In this document: positions 24,744 to 33,263 of the stretch, piece by piece
Layout: the number at the start of each line of letters is the position of its first letter
How positions within the stretch are numbered: the stretch's first letter is position 1
Source of the DNA: Pseudomonadota bacterium
GTDB lineage: Bacteria > Pseudomonadota > Gammaproteobacteria > Eutrophobiales > Eutrophobiaceae
DNA length: 41,321 nt
Assembly: GCA_022574295.1 (NCBI GenBank)
Contig: JACZSJ010000008.1
Span: 1 to 41,321, forward strand
Direction of reading: 5' to 3'
Program-made: the position numbers and the translations under genes
The notes under the pieces: generated by a model
Databases searched by the model: none
Told to the model about the DNA's origin: nothing
The model's input: the letters and a program-made list of their open reading frames with translations, nothing else

Positions 24744-26105
24744 TCATTTATTTCCCCTCCGTGGTGGATCATACAGGCTGGCTGCGATACCAGTTAACAT
24801 GACGGCAATGATCACGTAAGCTTCTGGGTGACGTTGGCTGTAGGCATAGGACAAACTTGCAAATAATAAAAAACCTGTTGAAAAACAAAACACGATAGGT
24901 AGCCATGGATAGAAAGGCACTTTGTAATTTCCTTTCGTTACCGTTTGTTTACTTCGTAAGATAAATAACGCGATACCGACCATTAGAAAGAAGAACCAGT
25001 GTAGCGGTGCACTGAGTACTACCAGTCGTTCAAAGGCATTCTCACTGCCACCCATTAAAATAACCAGGACCAATGTAATGATGGCCTGTAAAGTTAATGA
25101 CCGTACAGGTGAATCCAGTTGCCGGCTCCAGTGTCCGAGCCATGAATAAAGTTGATGATCCTGTCCCATGGCATAATAAACTCGGGCATTGGTGAAAATC
25201 ATGCCATTAATATTGCCAAGACAGGTAATACAGATTAAAAAACTGATTGCCATGGCTCCTGGTTCACCGAAGGAGAGACGAACAACGTCACTAGCAATCG
25301 ATTGACTATTCATCATGCCATGTATTCCAAGCACATGTAGAAATACAAAATTAATCGCGACATATATCAAGGTGACGAGGCAGATACTAATGATGAGTGA
25401 GCGCAGGATGTTTTTTTGTGGTTCTATTACCTCGGCAGCGACATAGGAGATATTGCTCCAGCCACCATAGGTAAACAGCACCAGGATCATGGCCAGGTAG
25501 ATATCAGTATCCTGAGGTGTGCTTCCCTGTCCGGTCGTTTCGCTGACGGGCACCACGAACAATAAACCAATCACAATGATCATCAATAAACCCAGAACCT
25601 TGACCAGGGTCAGCAGGTTCTGGATCCATTTTCCAGTCTGTACACCGTTAATATTGAGAATTGTTAATAGCATAATGGCTGCGGCGGCATAGGCAATAAA
25701 TTCGTTTCCATCCAGTTGAAGCGGTAATATTTGTTGAGCATAGCGTGCAAAGATAAATGCAATCGCGCCAATATTTGCTGGTTTAACCAACCAGAAGCCG
25801 GCCCAGGCAAACATGAAACCCGTCTTTCTGCCATAGGCACGTGTCAGGAATATATAATCACCACCTTCTTCCGGGTAGGTGGTGGTGAGCTCTGCATAAC
25901 ACAGTGCTCCAACCAGAGAAATGATGCCACCTATTATCCAGATACCGATCAACCAAACGGGCTGTGCAAGTGATTTCGCAATCAGGGGTGTTGTTTCATA
26001 GATGCCGGCACCGATAACAATACCGACAATGATGGACAGGGAATCATAGAGTGTGAGTTGTTGTTTGGGACGCCCGGTGGTTGGCATAGCATTATTAAAT
26101 GTCAC
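24744..26105 (-). CDS. APC-family amino acid permease
   Basis: 453 residues with about twelve membrane helices. The first helix carries the family signature IVGIVIGAGIYETTP (26-40), and CYAELTTTYPEEGGDYIF is the conserved TM2-TM3 block. It belongs to the APC superfamily (amino acid-polyamine-organocation); the resemblance is to Ser/Thr exchangers and general amino acid permeases, but substrate cannot be read. It lies 22 bases downstream of the metallophosphoesterase gene and is probably co-transcribed. Confidence 0.9.
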   Translation of the reverse strand: MTFNNAMPTTGRPKQQLTLYDSLSIIVGIVIGAGIYETTPLIAKSLAQPVWLIGIWIIGGIISLVGALCYAELTTTYPEEGGDYIFLTRAYGRKTGFMFAWAGFWLVKPANIGAIAFIFARYAQQILPLQLDGNEFIAYAAAAIMLLTILNINGVQTGKWIQNLLTLVKVLGLLMIIVIGLLFVVPVSETTGQGSTPQDTDIYLAMILVLFTYGGWSNISYVAAEVIEPQKNILRSLIISICLVTLIYVAINFVFLHVLGIHGMMNSQSIASDVVRLSFGEPGAMAISFLICITCLGNINGMIFTNARVYYAMGQDHQLYSWLGHWSRQLDSPVRSLTLQAIITLVLVILMGGSENAFERLVVLSAPLHWFFFLMVGIALFILRSKQTVTKGNYKVPFYPWLPIVFCFSTGFLLFASLSYAYSQRHPEAYVIIAVMLTGIAASLYDPPRRGNK

Positions 26106-26127
26106 AAGCCGAAAAATACTTCAGTAT

Positions 26128-26757
26128 TTAATCGTTTTCATACATCTGTTCCATTTGACTCCAATTCCAGGTTTTTAATGGTTCTTTGTTTGATAAAGGA
26201 AACACTTGAACTGTCAGTTCCGGTAGTGTCAATATTGCACAAGTATGATTAAATTTTGTACTTCCTGGATTGATTATCAGGATATTCCCCAGCCTTTCTG
26301 CAAATACCTGATGGGTATGACCCACGATTAATACATCATAATCAAATTTCTCCAGGTTTTTACTCCATTGTGCTTTTCGATCGGGCATGATCTCTCCATG
26401 TTCATCCAATAATTTAATCCCCTTCATATTCGAGTCTGGCGGGCTGGCGTGCACGACATTGATCTGCTTTCCTTCTGCAGAAAAGTCCAGGGTTGCAGGT
26501 AATGTTGAAAAAAAGTCTTTTATCCACTTTTTTTCTTCAGGAACAGATGCGCTGAGATACCAGATATCATGATTACCCGAGATTGTCTGGCATTTGCTCT
26601 CAATCAATACCTTGACCGTTTGATCAAGCTCTTCACCATATCCCGCGATATCCCCGACACAGATAGTCGTATCGACATGGTTTTGTCGAAATAGTGTTAA
26701 TGCTTCTCTGAGGGGCTCAACTGTTGCGTGAACGTCGCTGATCAACCCAATCTTCAT
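26128..26757 (-). CDS. Metallophosphoesterase (YfcE/MJ0936-like)
   Basis: 209 residues from the ATG at 26757. The calcineurin-like metal motifs are present: DVH at 8-10, GD at 35-36, GNHD at 61-64, VHASPP, and GHTH near residue 150. Family members cleave phosphodiesters. An upstream in-frame ATG would add eleven residues, but GAGGTGG lies 8 bases before the ATG at 26757 and the family normally starts at MKIGLISD. The Shine-Dalgarno itself falls inside an inverted-repeat element (26761-26902). The APC permease follows. Confidence 0.9.
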   Translation of the reverse strand: MKIGLISDVHATVEPLREALTLFRQNHVDTTICVGDIAGYGEELDQTVKVLIESKCQTISGNHDIWYLSASVPEEKKWIKDFFSTLPATLDFSAEGKQINVVHASPPDSNMKGIKLLDEHGEIMPDRKAQWSKNLEKFDYDVLIVGHTHQVFAERLGNILIINPGSTKFNHTCAILTLPELTVQVFPLSNKEPLKTWNWSQMEQMYEND

Positions 26758-26760
26758 AAT

Positions 26761-26902
26761 AGAACCCACCTCAAAATTGTTCTTTTCCACTCATGCTTTG
26801 TTCTCACCTTTCTCAAATGCTCATTTACTGCGCGTAAACTCCGCTTTTCGAAAGGTTCGTGCTGCGCCTGATCGAAAAATTTTCAATTTTGAGATAGGTT
26901 CT
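26761..26902. mobile_element. MITE-like element with 19 bp terminal inverted repeats
   Basis: Left end 26761-26779 and right end 26884-26902 are inverted copies of each other with two mismatches in 19 bases. The 142 bp element holds no gene; inside are short inverted pairs such as TTTAC/GTAAA. Ends begin AGAACC and finish GGTTCT. No target-site duplication is obvious. It lies between two divergent genes and supplies the leader of the reverse one. Confidence 0.7.
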
Positions 26903-26957
26903 GGTTATTTATACACTAAACTATGTTCGGTAATGACTAATTTATAGGGGAAATCTT

Positions 26958-27374
26958 ATGGCATATCGAGTTCGCAAGGTTAATTACTATAAAATGACAG
27001 TTTCAAGTCGAGCAGGTCAGGCGGAAAAAGTGCTAGGTGCGATTAAGGAAGCAGGTATAGATATGTACGCCTTTAGTGGATTTCCCACTAAAGCAGGGAA
27101 GTCACAGATTGATTTAATCTCAGATGAATCCGCAGCGATACGGCGTCTTGCCAAGAAGTCCAATTGGCGTCTGAGTAAAACCAAAAAAGCATTTTTGGTG
27201 CAGGGCAATGATCAGATAGGGGCAATTCACAAGATATTTAAGAAGCTGGCTGATGAAAAAATTAACGTAACAGCGGCAGATGCTGTAGCAGCTGGCGTGG
27301 GCCGCTATGGCATGATCCTGTGGGTCAAACCAAAGGTCTACAATCGTGCAGCACGAGTGCTAAAAGCCAGGTGA
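26958..27374 (+). CDS. ACT-domain-like protein
   Basis: 138 residues that look like two ACT-type ferredoxin folds in tandem: YYKMTVSSRAGQAEKVLGAIKEAGIDMYAFSGFP is cut here for length, and the second half contains AFLVQGNDQIGAIHKIFKKLADEKINVTAADA, the typical ACT beta-alpha-beta. ACT pairs bind small ligands such as amino acids. No enzyme domain is attached, so a regulatory or ligand-sensor role is possible. GGGGAAA lies before the ATG. Gene stands alone. Confidence 0.75.
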   Translation: MAYRVRKVNYYKMTVSSRAGQAEKVLGAIKEAGIDMYAFSGFPTKAGKSQIDLISDESAAIRRLAKKSNWRLSKTKKAFLVQGNDQIGAIHKIFKKLADEKINVTAADAVAAGVGRYGMILWVKPKVYNRAARVLKAR

Positions 27375-27467
27375 ACATTAGAGATCAGGGCTGAAATCGA
27401 GAAGGCAGGCCACGTTTTATGGATGCAATTTGATGAGTTAATCATAGTCCATACACCAGGGCATTCC

Positions 27468-27926
27468 CTACCGTCTAATCCAGTAACGCAATGTTTGCGT
27501 AAAGGTGCCATCGTTATTATTGGTAGATTCCATTTCACCAGTAATCCCTGAATATTTACCTGTGCCACCAACGATACTGAGGGTTGAGGTTTCCTGATCA
27601 AACTCGCGTCCAGCGACCTGGATGCTTCCGTTGTCGAATGTCAGTGTCCATTGGCACTGGAAGCTATGTTCGACAAGGGTACGTATGCATTTGCCGCTGT
27701 TATTGCCGATTACTTGCATGTCTTCATCCAGTAACGGCTGATCGAATGTCAGGATGTCACCAACAGAGTCGCCGGGTTCTCCGAGATCAATATGCTGTGC
27801 TTTGTTGACCCGGGCGTCCGCGATCGTTATCAATGTCTGTGGTGTTTCCTGTGAACAGGCAGCGAGCCCCAGCATGGCTGCTGATAACAGGGCATTTTTT
27901 ATAGAAAGTTGAGTATCGCTCATCAC
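27468..27926 (-). CDS. Lipoprotein with allene-oxide-cyclase-like barrel
   Basis: 152 residues with a leader ending at a lipobox (LAAC, Cys24). The mature part has the pattern of small AOC/dirigent-type barrels: GDSVGDILTFDQPLLDED, GKCIRT, WTLTFDNGSIQVAGREF and SIVGGTGKYSGITGEM. In plants the fold makes oxylipins and lignans; bacterial versions are mostly uncharacterised and often secreted. A second ATG three bases on is equally possible. Divergent neighbours suggest a single-gene unit or pairing with the CopD-like gene 49 bases upstream. Confidence 0.75.
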   Translation of the reverse strand: MMSDTQLSIKNALLSAAMLGLAACSQETPQTLITIADARVNKAQHIDLGEPGDSVGDILTFDQPLLDEDMQVIGNNSGKCIRTLVEHSFQCQWTLTFDNGSIQVAGREFDQETSTLSIVGGTGKYSGITGEMESTNNNDGTFTQTLRYWIRR

Positions 27927-27975
27927 ACTTTACGATCCAGCTAATATTCAAGTAATCTCGGTTTTAATTTTCCAT

Positions 27976-28434
27976 CTAAAACGAGTAACGCCCGGCAGTT
28001 GCAATGATAACGACCAATAAACCGAGTATTAAATTGGTTTTAACCAACACACGAATTTGATTGAGTTTTACTCCGCCAGTTTCCCAGTTGCTCTCTATAA
28101 CTGCATGTTGTAAACGGCGAAATGGTCCGAAATAGATGTGCATAAATAGCAACATCATCAAGATGCCAAGCCCTAACATGATATGTATATGAATCCCCAC
28201 ATTTGCCATGCCACCCAGTTCAGCGAAAATCATCCAAAATCCCGAACCGAGCAACACAATGATCGATAGCCATACCCAGGGGAAAAAGCGTTTAAACACG
28301 CCTGACCATAGCGCCAGTCGAACGGGTGGTTCAAGCAAGTTCCCTGCAACGGGCCGTAATGCCATGTAGGCAAAGAACATTCCACCGATCCAAATGATGG
28401 CAGCAAGAAGATGTAAGGTAATAGCCAATGCCAT
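27976..28434 (-). CDS. CopD-like four-helix membrane protein
   Basis: 152 residues, about four transmembrane helices. The start (LHLLAAIIWIGGMFFAYMALRP) with His and Trp-Ile-Gly-Gly is the CopD-type first helix; MHIYFGPFRRLQ is the second family mark. CopD proteins are linked with copper uptake or handling; this short, stand-alone form is common in gammaproteobacteria, and copper involvement is not proven. TGGAG is 6 bases upstream of the ATG. Confidence 0.82.
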   Translation of the reverse strand: MALAITLHLLAAIIWIGGMFFAYMALRPVAGNLLEPPVRLALWSGVFKRFFPWVWLSIIVLLGSGFWMIFAELGGMANVGIHIHIMLGLGILMMLLFMHIYFGPFRRLQHAVIESNWETGGVKLNQIRVLVKTNLILGLLVVIIATAGRYSF

Positions 28435-28576
28435 TTTTAACTCCAGGTGTATTTAGCTTTGAACCATCATATCTGATGGGGTCAATGTGCGCGACAATAC
28501 TATTTTAGCCTTTCTATTGCCCTTGTTTTCCTTTTCTAGCAATATTAATCATTAATTACCATTAGTAAGAGATCAG

Positions 28577-28999
28577 ATGTCAGCAGATAAAGAAAAAATC
28601 CTGGAACGAGCCCGTGCGCTTGCTGAAGCAGGTAAGAACGAAGATGCACGGTTCTGCCTGCTTGAATCGTTAAAAGAAGATCCAAACAACCATACGGCAT
28701 TGTTGATGTTGGGTGGTTCATATTTTATTGACGAAAAATATTCAGAAGCCGAGATGGTGTTTGAACGATTAGTCCTGATGGAACCGGGTGAAGGGAAAAT
28801 TTCTATTGCCTTATTTAATACCTTGTGGGAAGCAGGCCGGACAGAAGAAGCGCTGGAGGAAATCAGGCGTTTCATGTCGAATGCGGACAGAGAGAAAGAA
28901 AAAGCGACGATTGATCAATATATTAAGATTACGAATTCAATCGCCGAAGATCTGGGTCAAGATGCTCTCAGTAATGACGATCTGGATCAGAATGGTTAA
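28577..28999 (+). CDS. Tetratricopeptide repeat protein
   Basis: 140 residues of TPR-type helices: ILERARALAEAGKNEDARFCLLESLKEDP is the first repeat (cut here into pieces by length), followed by HTALLMLGGSYF and KYSEAEMVFERL. No signal peptide; probably a cytoplasmic protein scaffold. The C-terminus is acidic. The TerB-like gene follows after 12 bases with its own AAGGGG site, so the two form an operon and may work together. Confidence 0.85.
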   Translation: MSADKEKILERARALAEAGKNEDARFCLLESLKEDPNNHTALLMLGGSYFIDEKYSEAEMVFERLVLMEPGEGKISIALFNTLWEAGRTEEALEEIRRFMSNADREKEKATIDQYIKITNSIAEDLGQDALSNDDLDQNG

Positions 29000-29011
29000 A
29001 AGGGGTTTATT

Positions 29012-29473
29012 ATGTTGAACGCGATTAAAAAGTATTTTGAGCAAAACATTTCATCAGAAAAAGACGGCGATCTTGAGCATCAACTGAAACTGGCAACAGC
29101 TGCTCTATTGATAGAGATGATGTTGCAGGATGATCAGGTGCATGACAAGGAAATCGAAACAGTCAAAACTGCATTAAGAGAGAAATTCGATCTTACTGTT
29201 GGTGAATGCCATACATTGTTTGAGTTGGCTGAAGAAGAGGTAGGGGATGCTGTTGATTATCACCAGTTCACCAGTCTTATTGCCAGGGAATTTACACAAA
29301 CACAGAAAATTAAGGTTATAGAGTTGTTATGGTCAGTCGCTTATGCTGATTCACACCTGGATTCACTGGAAGAACATATGGTGCGTAAGATTGCAGATTT
29401 GATTTATGTTTCTCATAAAGACTTTATAAAAGCCAAGCTCAAGATACAGGATGCGTTAGTGAAACATGGTTAG
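29012..29473 (+). CDS. TerB-family (tellurite-resistance-like) protein
   Basis: 153 residues, all-helical. TerB fold marks: LATAALLIEMMLQDDQVHDKE in the first helix pair, with acidic residues for metal binding, and LLWSVAYADSHLDSLEEHMVR in the second. Stand-alone TerB proteins bind divalent metal and act as cytoplasmic scaffolds; tellurite resistance itself is not implied without the rest of the ter genes, none of which are here. Downstream of the TPR gene in one unit. Confidence 0.88.
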   Translation: MLNAIKKYFEQNISSEKDGDLEHQLKLATAALLIEMMLQDDQVHDKEIETVKTALREKFDLTVGECHTLFELAEEEVGDAVDYHQFTSLIAREFTQTQKIKVIELLWSVAYADSHLDSLEEHMVRKIADLIYVSHKDFIKAKLKIQDALVKHG

Positions 29474-29520
29474 TTCCCCAGCTTAGGCCGCCGGTGATTA
29501 TACCCAAACTACTCTAAAAT

Positions 29521-29898
29521 ATGGTCATCATGAAGATTAAGACCCAATATTCAATGATGGGTCGTCTATTTTTCAGTTTATTACTGTTTTTTGTAAGTAC
29601 GATAGTGCTTGCAACCCCCAGTGGCAAAGATCTGTTGGCTGCTTGCGAGTATTCTTTGGACAAAGGTTTTTCTGGTGACGAAGGAATGATGTGCACCTGG
29701 TATGTCACTCCCTGTGATTGCTCCCATGGTGACAATAGCGAGATACCGCGAGTATGTTTACCTCCTGTCCCGGATATTAATGCCCTGGCGCGAGAAGTCA
29801 TGGAGGGGTTGGCAGCGACCCCTGAGCTACTCGATATGAGTGCTGATATTGCAGCAGGGGTGATTCTGGGGGAAAGTTTTCCATGTGCTGATGAATAG
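29521..29898 (+). CDS. Rap1a/Tai-family secreted protein
   Basis: 125 residues; a second ATG lies nine bases further on. A signal peptide (to about residue 32) is followed by GKDLLAACEYSL and a C-terminal VCLPPVPDINALAREVMEGLAATPELLDMSA with ending ESFPC, the pattern of the Rap1a/Tai immunity-protein fold (six cysteines in the mature part). Rap1a neutralises a type VI amidase effector; many chromosomal relatives have no toxin partner, and none is visible here. It runs into the amidohydrolase gene after 20 bases. Confidence 0.7.
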   Translation: MVIMKIKTQYSMMGRLFFSLLLFFVSTIVLATPSGKDLLAACEYSLDKGFSGDEGMMCTWYVTPCDCSHGDNSEIPRVCLPPVPDINALAREVMEGLAATPELLDMSADIAAGVILGESFPCADE

Positions 29899-29918
29899 CA
29901 AAAGGCAGCGTAATTAAA

Positions 29919-30986
29919 ATGAAGGTATTCAACACATTTTTTCTTTTTCTAGTGATAGGTTGCAATCACCCGGTTCTGGTTTCTGATGTGCTGGAAGAGG
30001 CACATATTATTGACTGGCATGTGCATGTTGCTGGTTTGGGTTTCGGAAATTCAGGAAATTTCGTTAATGATGAGATGCGGGATAACTTTCGCTTCAAATT
30101 CTTTTTAAGCTGGATGGAGGTAACGGAGAAAGAGCTTGAAGAAAATGGTGATCAAATTCTGATTAAAAAACTCAACGACAAGATAGCGCAGTCGAAATAT
30201 ATCGATCAGGCTATCGTGCTTGCAATGGATGGTGTGATTGATGAGAAAACAAAAATGCTCGATCGCAAGAAGACACAGATCTACATATCGAATGAATACG
30301 TTGCCAGCCAGACAGCCCAATATCCACATTTATTATTTGGGGCGAGTATTAACCCAAATAGAGAGAACAGTGTGGCACTATTGGAGCAGGTATATCGGCA
30401 AGGGGCTGTCTTGATCAAATGGATCCCTAATATCATGTACATTGATCCTTCTGATGAAAAATTTATTCCCTTTTACAAAAGAATGGCTGAGTTAGACATG
30501 CCATTATTAACCCATACAGGAATGGGGAAATTTTTTGCAAATGTTAAAAATGAATATGCTGATCCAAGACTGCTTGAATTACCATTGAAAAGTGGTGTGA
30601 CGGTGATTGCTGCCCACATCGCAACAACAGGGGAATCTGATGGGCAGGATAATTTTGAGCGGATATTGCCTATGTTTGATGAATTTAAAAATCTATATGC
30701 TGATATTTCGAGCCTGACGCAATTGAATAAACTTGGTTACCTGGCAAGGGCCCTGAAACATCCCGGGCTGACTGAAAGAATGATTTATGGGTCGGACTGG
30801 CCTCTACAGTTTTTTCCCCTGGTGTCGCCCTGGTATCACGTGAACCATATTGGTATTAAAAATGCCTGGCGCGTGGGGCGATTCAAGAACAAATGGGATC
30901 GTGATATTAAATTGAAAGAGGCGTTCGGCGTACCGCATGCCGTTTTTATTAGAAAGCTTGGGATACTTAATCTTCCGCCTGAGTGA
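29919..30986 (+). CDS. Amidohydrolase (ACMSD-like), predicted lipoprotein
   Basis: 355 residues. The leader has a possible lipobox (VIGC, Cys15). The metal-dependent hydrolase fold is marked by DWHVH at 32-36, THTG near 197-200, AAHIATTG and GSDWPL near the end. Members of this amidohydrolase-2 group hydrolyse or decarboxylate small acids. Lipid anchoring and secretion are unusual for the family. AAGG is upstream. Co-transcribed with the Rap1a-like gene. Confidence 0.82.
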   Translation: MKVFNTFFLFLVIGCNHPVLVSDVLEEAHIIDWHVHVAGLGFGNSGNFVNDEMRDNFRFKFFLSWMEVTEKELEENGDQILIKKLNDKIAQSKYIDQAIVLAMDGVIDEKTKMLDRKKTQIYISNEYVASQTAQYPHLLFGASINPNRENSVALLEQVYRQGAVLIKWIPNIMYIDPSDEKFIPFYKRMAELDMPLLTHTGMGKFFANVKNEYADPRLLELPLKSGVTVIAAHIATTGESDGQDNFERILPMFDEFKNLYADISSLTQLNKLGYLARALKHPGLTERMIYGSDWPLQFFPLVSPWYHVNHIGIKNAWRVGRFKNKWDRDIKLKEAFGVPHAVFIRKLGILNLPPE

Positions 30987-31006
30987 CGATATCAGGAGAG
31001 GGATTA

Positions 31007-31213
31007 TTAAATGATATTGCTTAGTTTTCGTCGTAGCGCTTCGACCAGTTCACATTGTTGGTGCAGATCAGGAGACCATCTGGCTTCATCGGGGTCATAA
31101 GCATATTTTTGAAAAAGCTCCAGGCGGTGTAGTGCGTCTTTGTGCAACATATGATGAAGCTGCTCTACAATTAATTGGGCTTCTGCAATCTGGTTACTGG
31201 TATGTTGTTCCAT
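31007..31213 (-). CDS. Small helical hypothetical protein (68 aa)
   Basis: Predicted mostly alpha-helical and rich in His, Gln and Leu (AEAQLIVEQLHHMLHKD). The ribosome site is weak. It is convergent with the amidohydrolase, ending 20 bases from its stop. No family recognised; the regular composition suggests it is coding, but this is uncertain. Confidence 0.5.
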   Translation of the reverse strand: MEQHTSNQIAEAQLIVEQLHHMLHKDALHRLELFQKYAYDPDEARWSPDLHQQCELVEALRRKLSNII

Positions 31214-31414
31214 AGAGACAGGTTTAACACTATTTTTAAATATATGAATTAATTCTGGACAAGCGGTAGAATTTTACGGATGAAAGGTGCAGGATTCTTG
31301 TTCGAGAACTCCATGTGTGAACTGGATCACATTTTTTCGGACGGGTATTTTGTTTAATAAACAAGCGACGAATATGAAAAATTATTAGTAAAAAATTACA
31401 GTTAAAAGATAGTC

Positions 31415-32287
31415 ATGAATAAATTGATTCTTATTGTAGTAATCATTTTCTCTCTGGCCATTGTTGCGACTTATTATCCATGGCAACAAACTAAAGAAAT
31501 TGAATCTATCACAGAATCCAGGTCAGTTACGGATTCTGATGAATTTCTGAAAATTCCTGGAGAGCTTGAAAAACAGGCCATCAAATATCCTGTGCCAGAA
31601 ACATCTTTAAAATCGAAGGACAAGGACAATATAGAGGAAGGATCTGAGTTTGAACAAGCACCAGTAGAAATTCAAATTCCCACCGAACCTCTACCAAAAT
31701 TAGACGGAAGTGACAGCGAAATATCTATGGCAATCAATAGCCTAATCGAAGGTAAAGCGTTGACTGGCTTATTTTCGTTTAAATCATTTATACGTCATTT
31801 TGTTGTCACCGTTGATAACATGACCAATCAGAAAATACCGCAGCGTTATGTTTTTACTCGGCGAGTGCCTGATAAGTTTGCAGTAATAAAACAGGAGTTC
31901 GATACTGCATTACTGGACAGTAAAAATTTTAAACGTTATTCGGCTTATGTGAATTTGTTTGATGTTGTTGATAGCAGAAAACTGCTTACTGTTTACGTCA
32001 GGTTTTATCCCTTATTTCAGGAAGCTTATGAAGCGCTTGGTTATCCGGGTCGCTATTTTAATGATCGCTTGATCCAGGTGATAGATCATTTACTGGCTGC
32101 ACCTGAGATAGAAGGGTCGATAAATCTGGTACGACCAAAGGTATTTTATCAGTTTGCCGACCCGGAATTAGAGTCACTTTCTGCGGGACAAAAAATTCTG
32201 TTGAGAATTGGTTACGAGAATACACTGCGAGTTAAATCAAAATTAAGAGAATTGCGCTCCATTTTGACAAAACTGGCGGTTCAATAG
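31415..32287 (+). CDS. DUF3014 domain-containing protein
   Basis: 290 residues: one N-terminal membrane helix (3-20), a disordered acidic linker (25-95), then the DUF3014 domain. Diagnostic blocks are FIRHFVVTVDNMTN, YVRFYPLFQEAYEALGYPG, YFNDRLIQVIDHLLAAPE and FADPELESLSAGQKILLR. The family is common in gammaproteobacteria and its function is unknown; topology suggests an inner-membrane-anchored periplasmic protein. No operon partner. Confidence 0.92.
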   Translation: MNKLILIVVIIFSLAIVATYYPWQQTKEIESITESRSVTDSDEFLKIPGELEKQAIKYPVPETSLKSKDKDNIEEGSEFEQAPVEIQIPTEPLPKLDGSDSEISMAINSLIEGKALTGLFSFKSFIRHFVVTVDNMTNQKIPQRYVFTRRVPDKFAVIKQEFDTALLDSKNFKRYSAYVNLFDVVDSRKLLTVYVRFYPLFQEAYEALGYPGRYFNDRLIQVIDHLLAAPEIEGSINLVRPKVFYQFADPELESLSAGQKILLRIGYENTLRVKSKLRELRSILTKLAVQ

Positions 32288-32423
32288 AAGCACTCAGATT
32301 TTCTAATTATTCCCTGTTTTTTCGCGTTTTTCCCTCTTTTACCGACAAATATAAATACACTTTACCTTGATAAATAATGACTTATGGGCTTAACTTTAAT
32401 TATTTTTGATGTAAGCTTGGCTT

Positions 32424-33251
32424 ATGCATTATTTAGTTTTAGTTACAGTGCTGTTTTCGTCTTTATTTTTAACTGCGTGTGGACCAGCAGCAATTGTTGG
32501 TGCAATTGGGTCTGCTATTACGCGTACGGCCTATGAAAATGATGCGAAGATTCATAATTATTCCCAGTCAACACGCCAATACAATCATTCTGAAGTCGCG
32601 CTAGCCAATTTAAAGCTTGGGATTGGTTATATGCAAGAAGGACAATATGAGCTGGCATTGGAGAAACTGAGTCGAGCCAGGGAAGCCAAGCCGGATTACC
32701 CGCCAACCTACAATGCATTGGGTGTGCTATACCAGAAGCTGGGTAAGTTTGATATTGCAGAAGATAATTTTAAAAAGGCAATTAAACTTAATCCTAAAGA
32801 TTCTTCTACTCTGAATAATTACGGATTATTACTTTGCCAAACTCGGCGTTTCGATGAAGCGGATGAAATCTTTCTGAGAGCGGTGGATAATCCTTTATAT
32901 ACCACTCCCGAGCTTGCCTACAACAATGCAGGCACCTGCGCACTTAATAATGGACAGATTGAGTTGGCGGAACATTATTTTAAAGAAGCCTTAAAAAGGA
33001 ACGCAGGGATTGGGGCTACGTTAATTCAAATGTCAGAACTTTCCTATGGACAGGGAAACTATATGCCAGCCAGAGGTTATTTAAATCGCTATCTTGAATA
33101 TAATCAACAATCAGCAAAAAGTTTATGGTTGGGTATACGGATTGAAAGAGAGCTTGGTGATAAGGATGCTGTCTCAAGCTATGCATTATTGCTTCGCAAC
33201 CAGTTTACTAGCTCAAAAGAAGCAGAGTTATTGCGGCAGTCCCTAAATTGA
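32424..33251 (+). CDS. PilW/PilF-like TPR lipoprotein
   Basis: 275 residues: lipobox LTAC with Cys19, a Gly/Ala-rich stretch after it, and then TPR repeats from about residue 60 (LKLGIGYMQEGQYELALEKL, YNALGVLYQKLGKFDIAEDNF is the second, with YNNAGTCALNNGQIELAEHYF later). This is the plan of the type IV pilus secretin pilotin PilW/PilF. It is not next to rlmN, ispG or rodZ, where this gene usually lies, and no other pilus gene is in view. It could instead be a general TPR lipoprotein. Outer-membrane location is likely. Confidence 0.7.
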   Translation: MHYLVLVTVLFSSLFLTACGPAAIVGAIGSAITRTAYENDAKIHNYSQSTRQYNHSEVALANLKLGIGYMQEGQYELALEKLSRAREAKPDYPPTYNALGVLYQKLGKFDIAEDNFKKAIKLNPKDSSTLNNYGLLLCQTRRFDEADEIFLRAVDNPLYTTPELAYNNAGTCALNNGQIELAEHYFKEALKRNAGIGATLIQMSELSYGQGNYMPARGYLNRYLEYNQQSAKSLWLGIRIERELGDKDAVSSYALLLRNQFTSSKEAELLRQSLN

Positions 33252-33263
33252 AGTATTAGGGGA

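Noticed and set aside
29012-29473. Tellurite resistance locus
   Set aside because: Only an isolated TerB-fold gene is present; no terC, terD, terZ or related genes.
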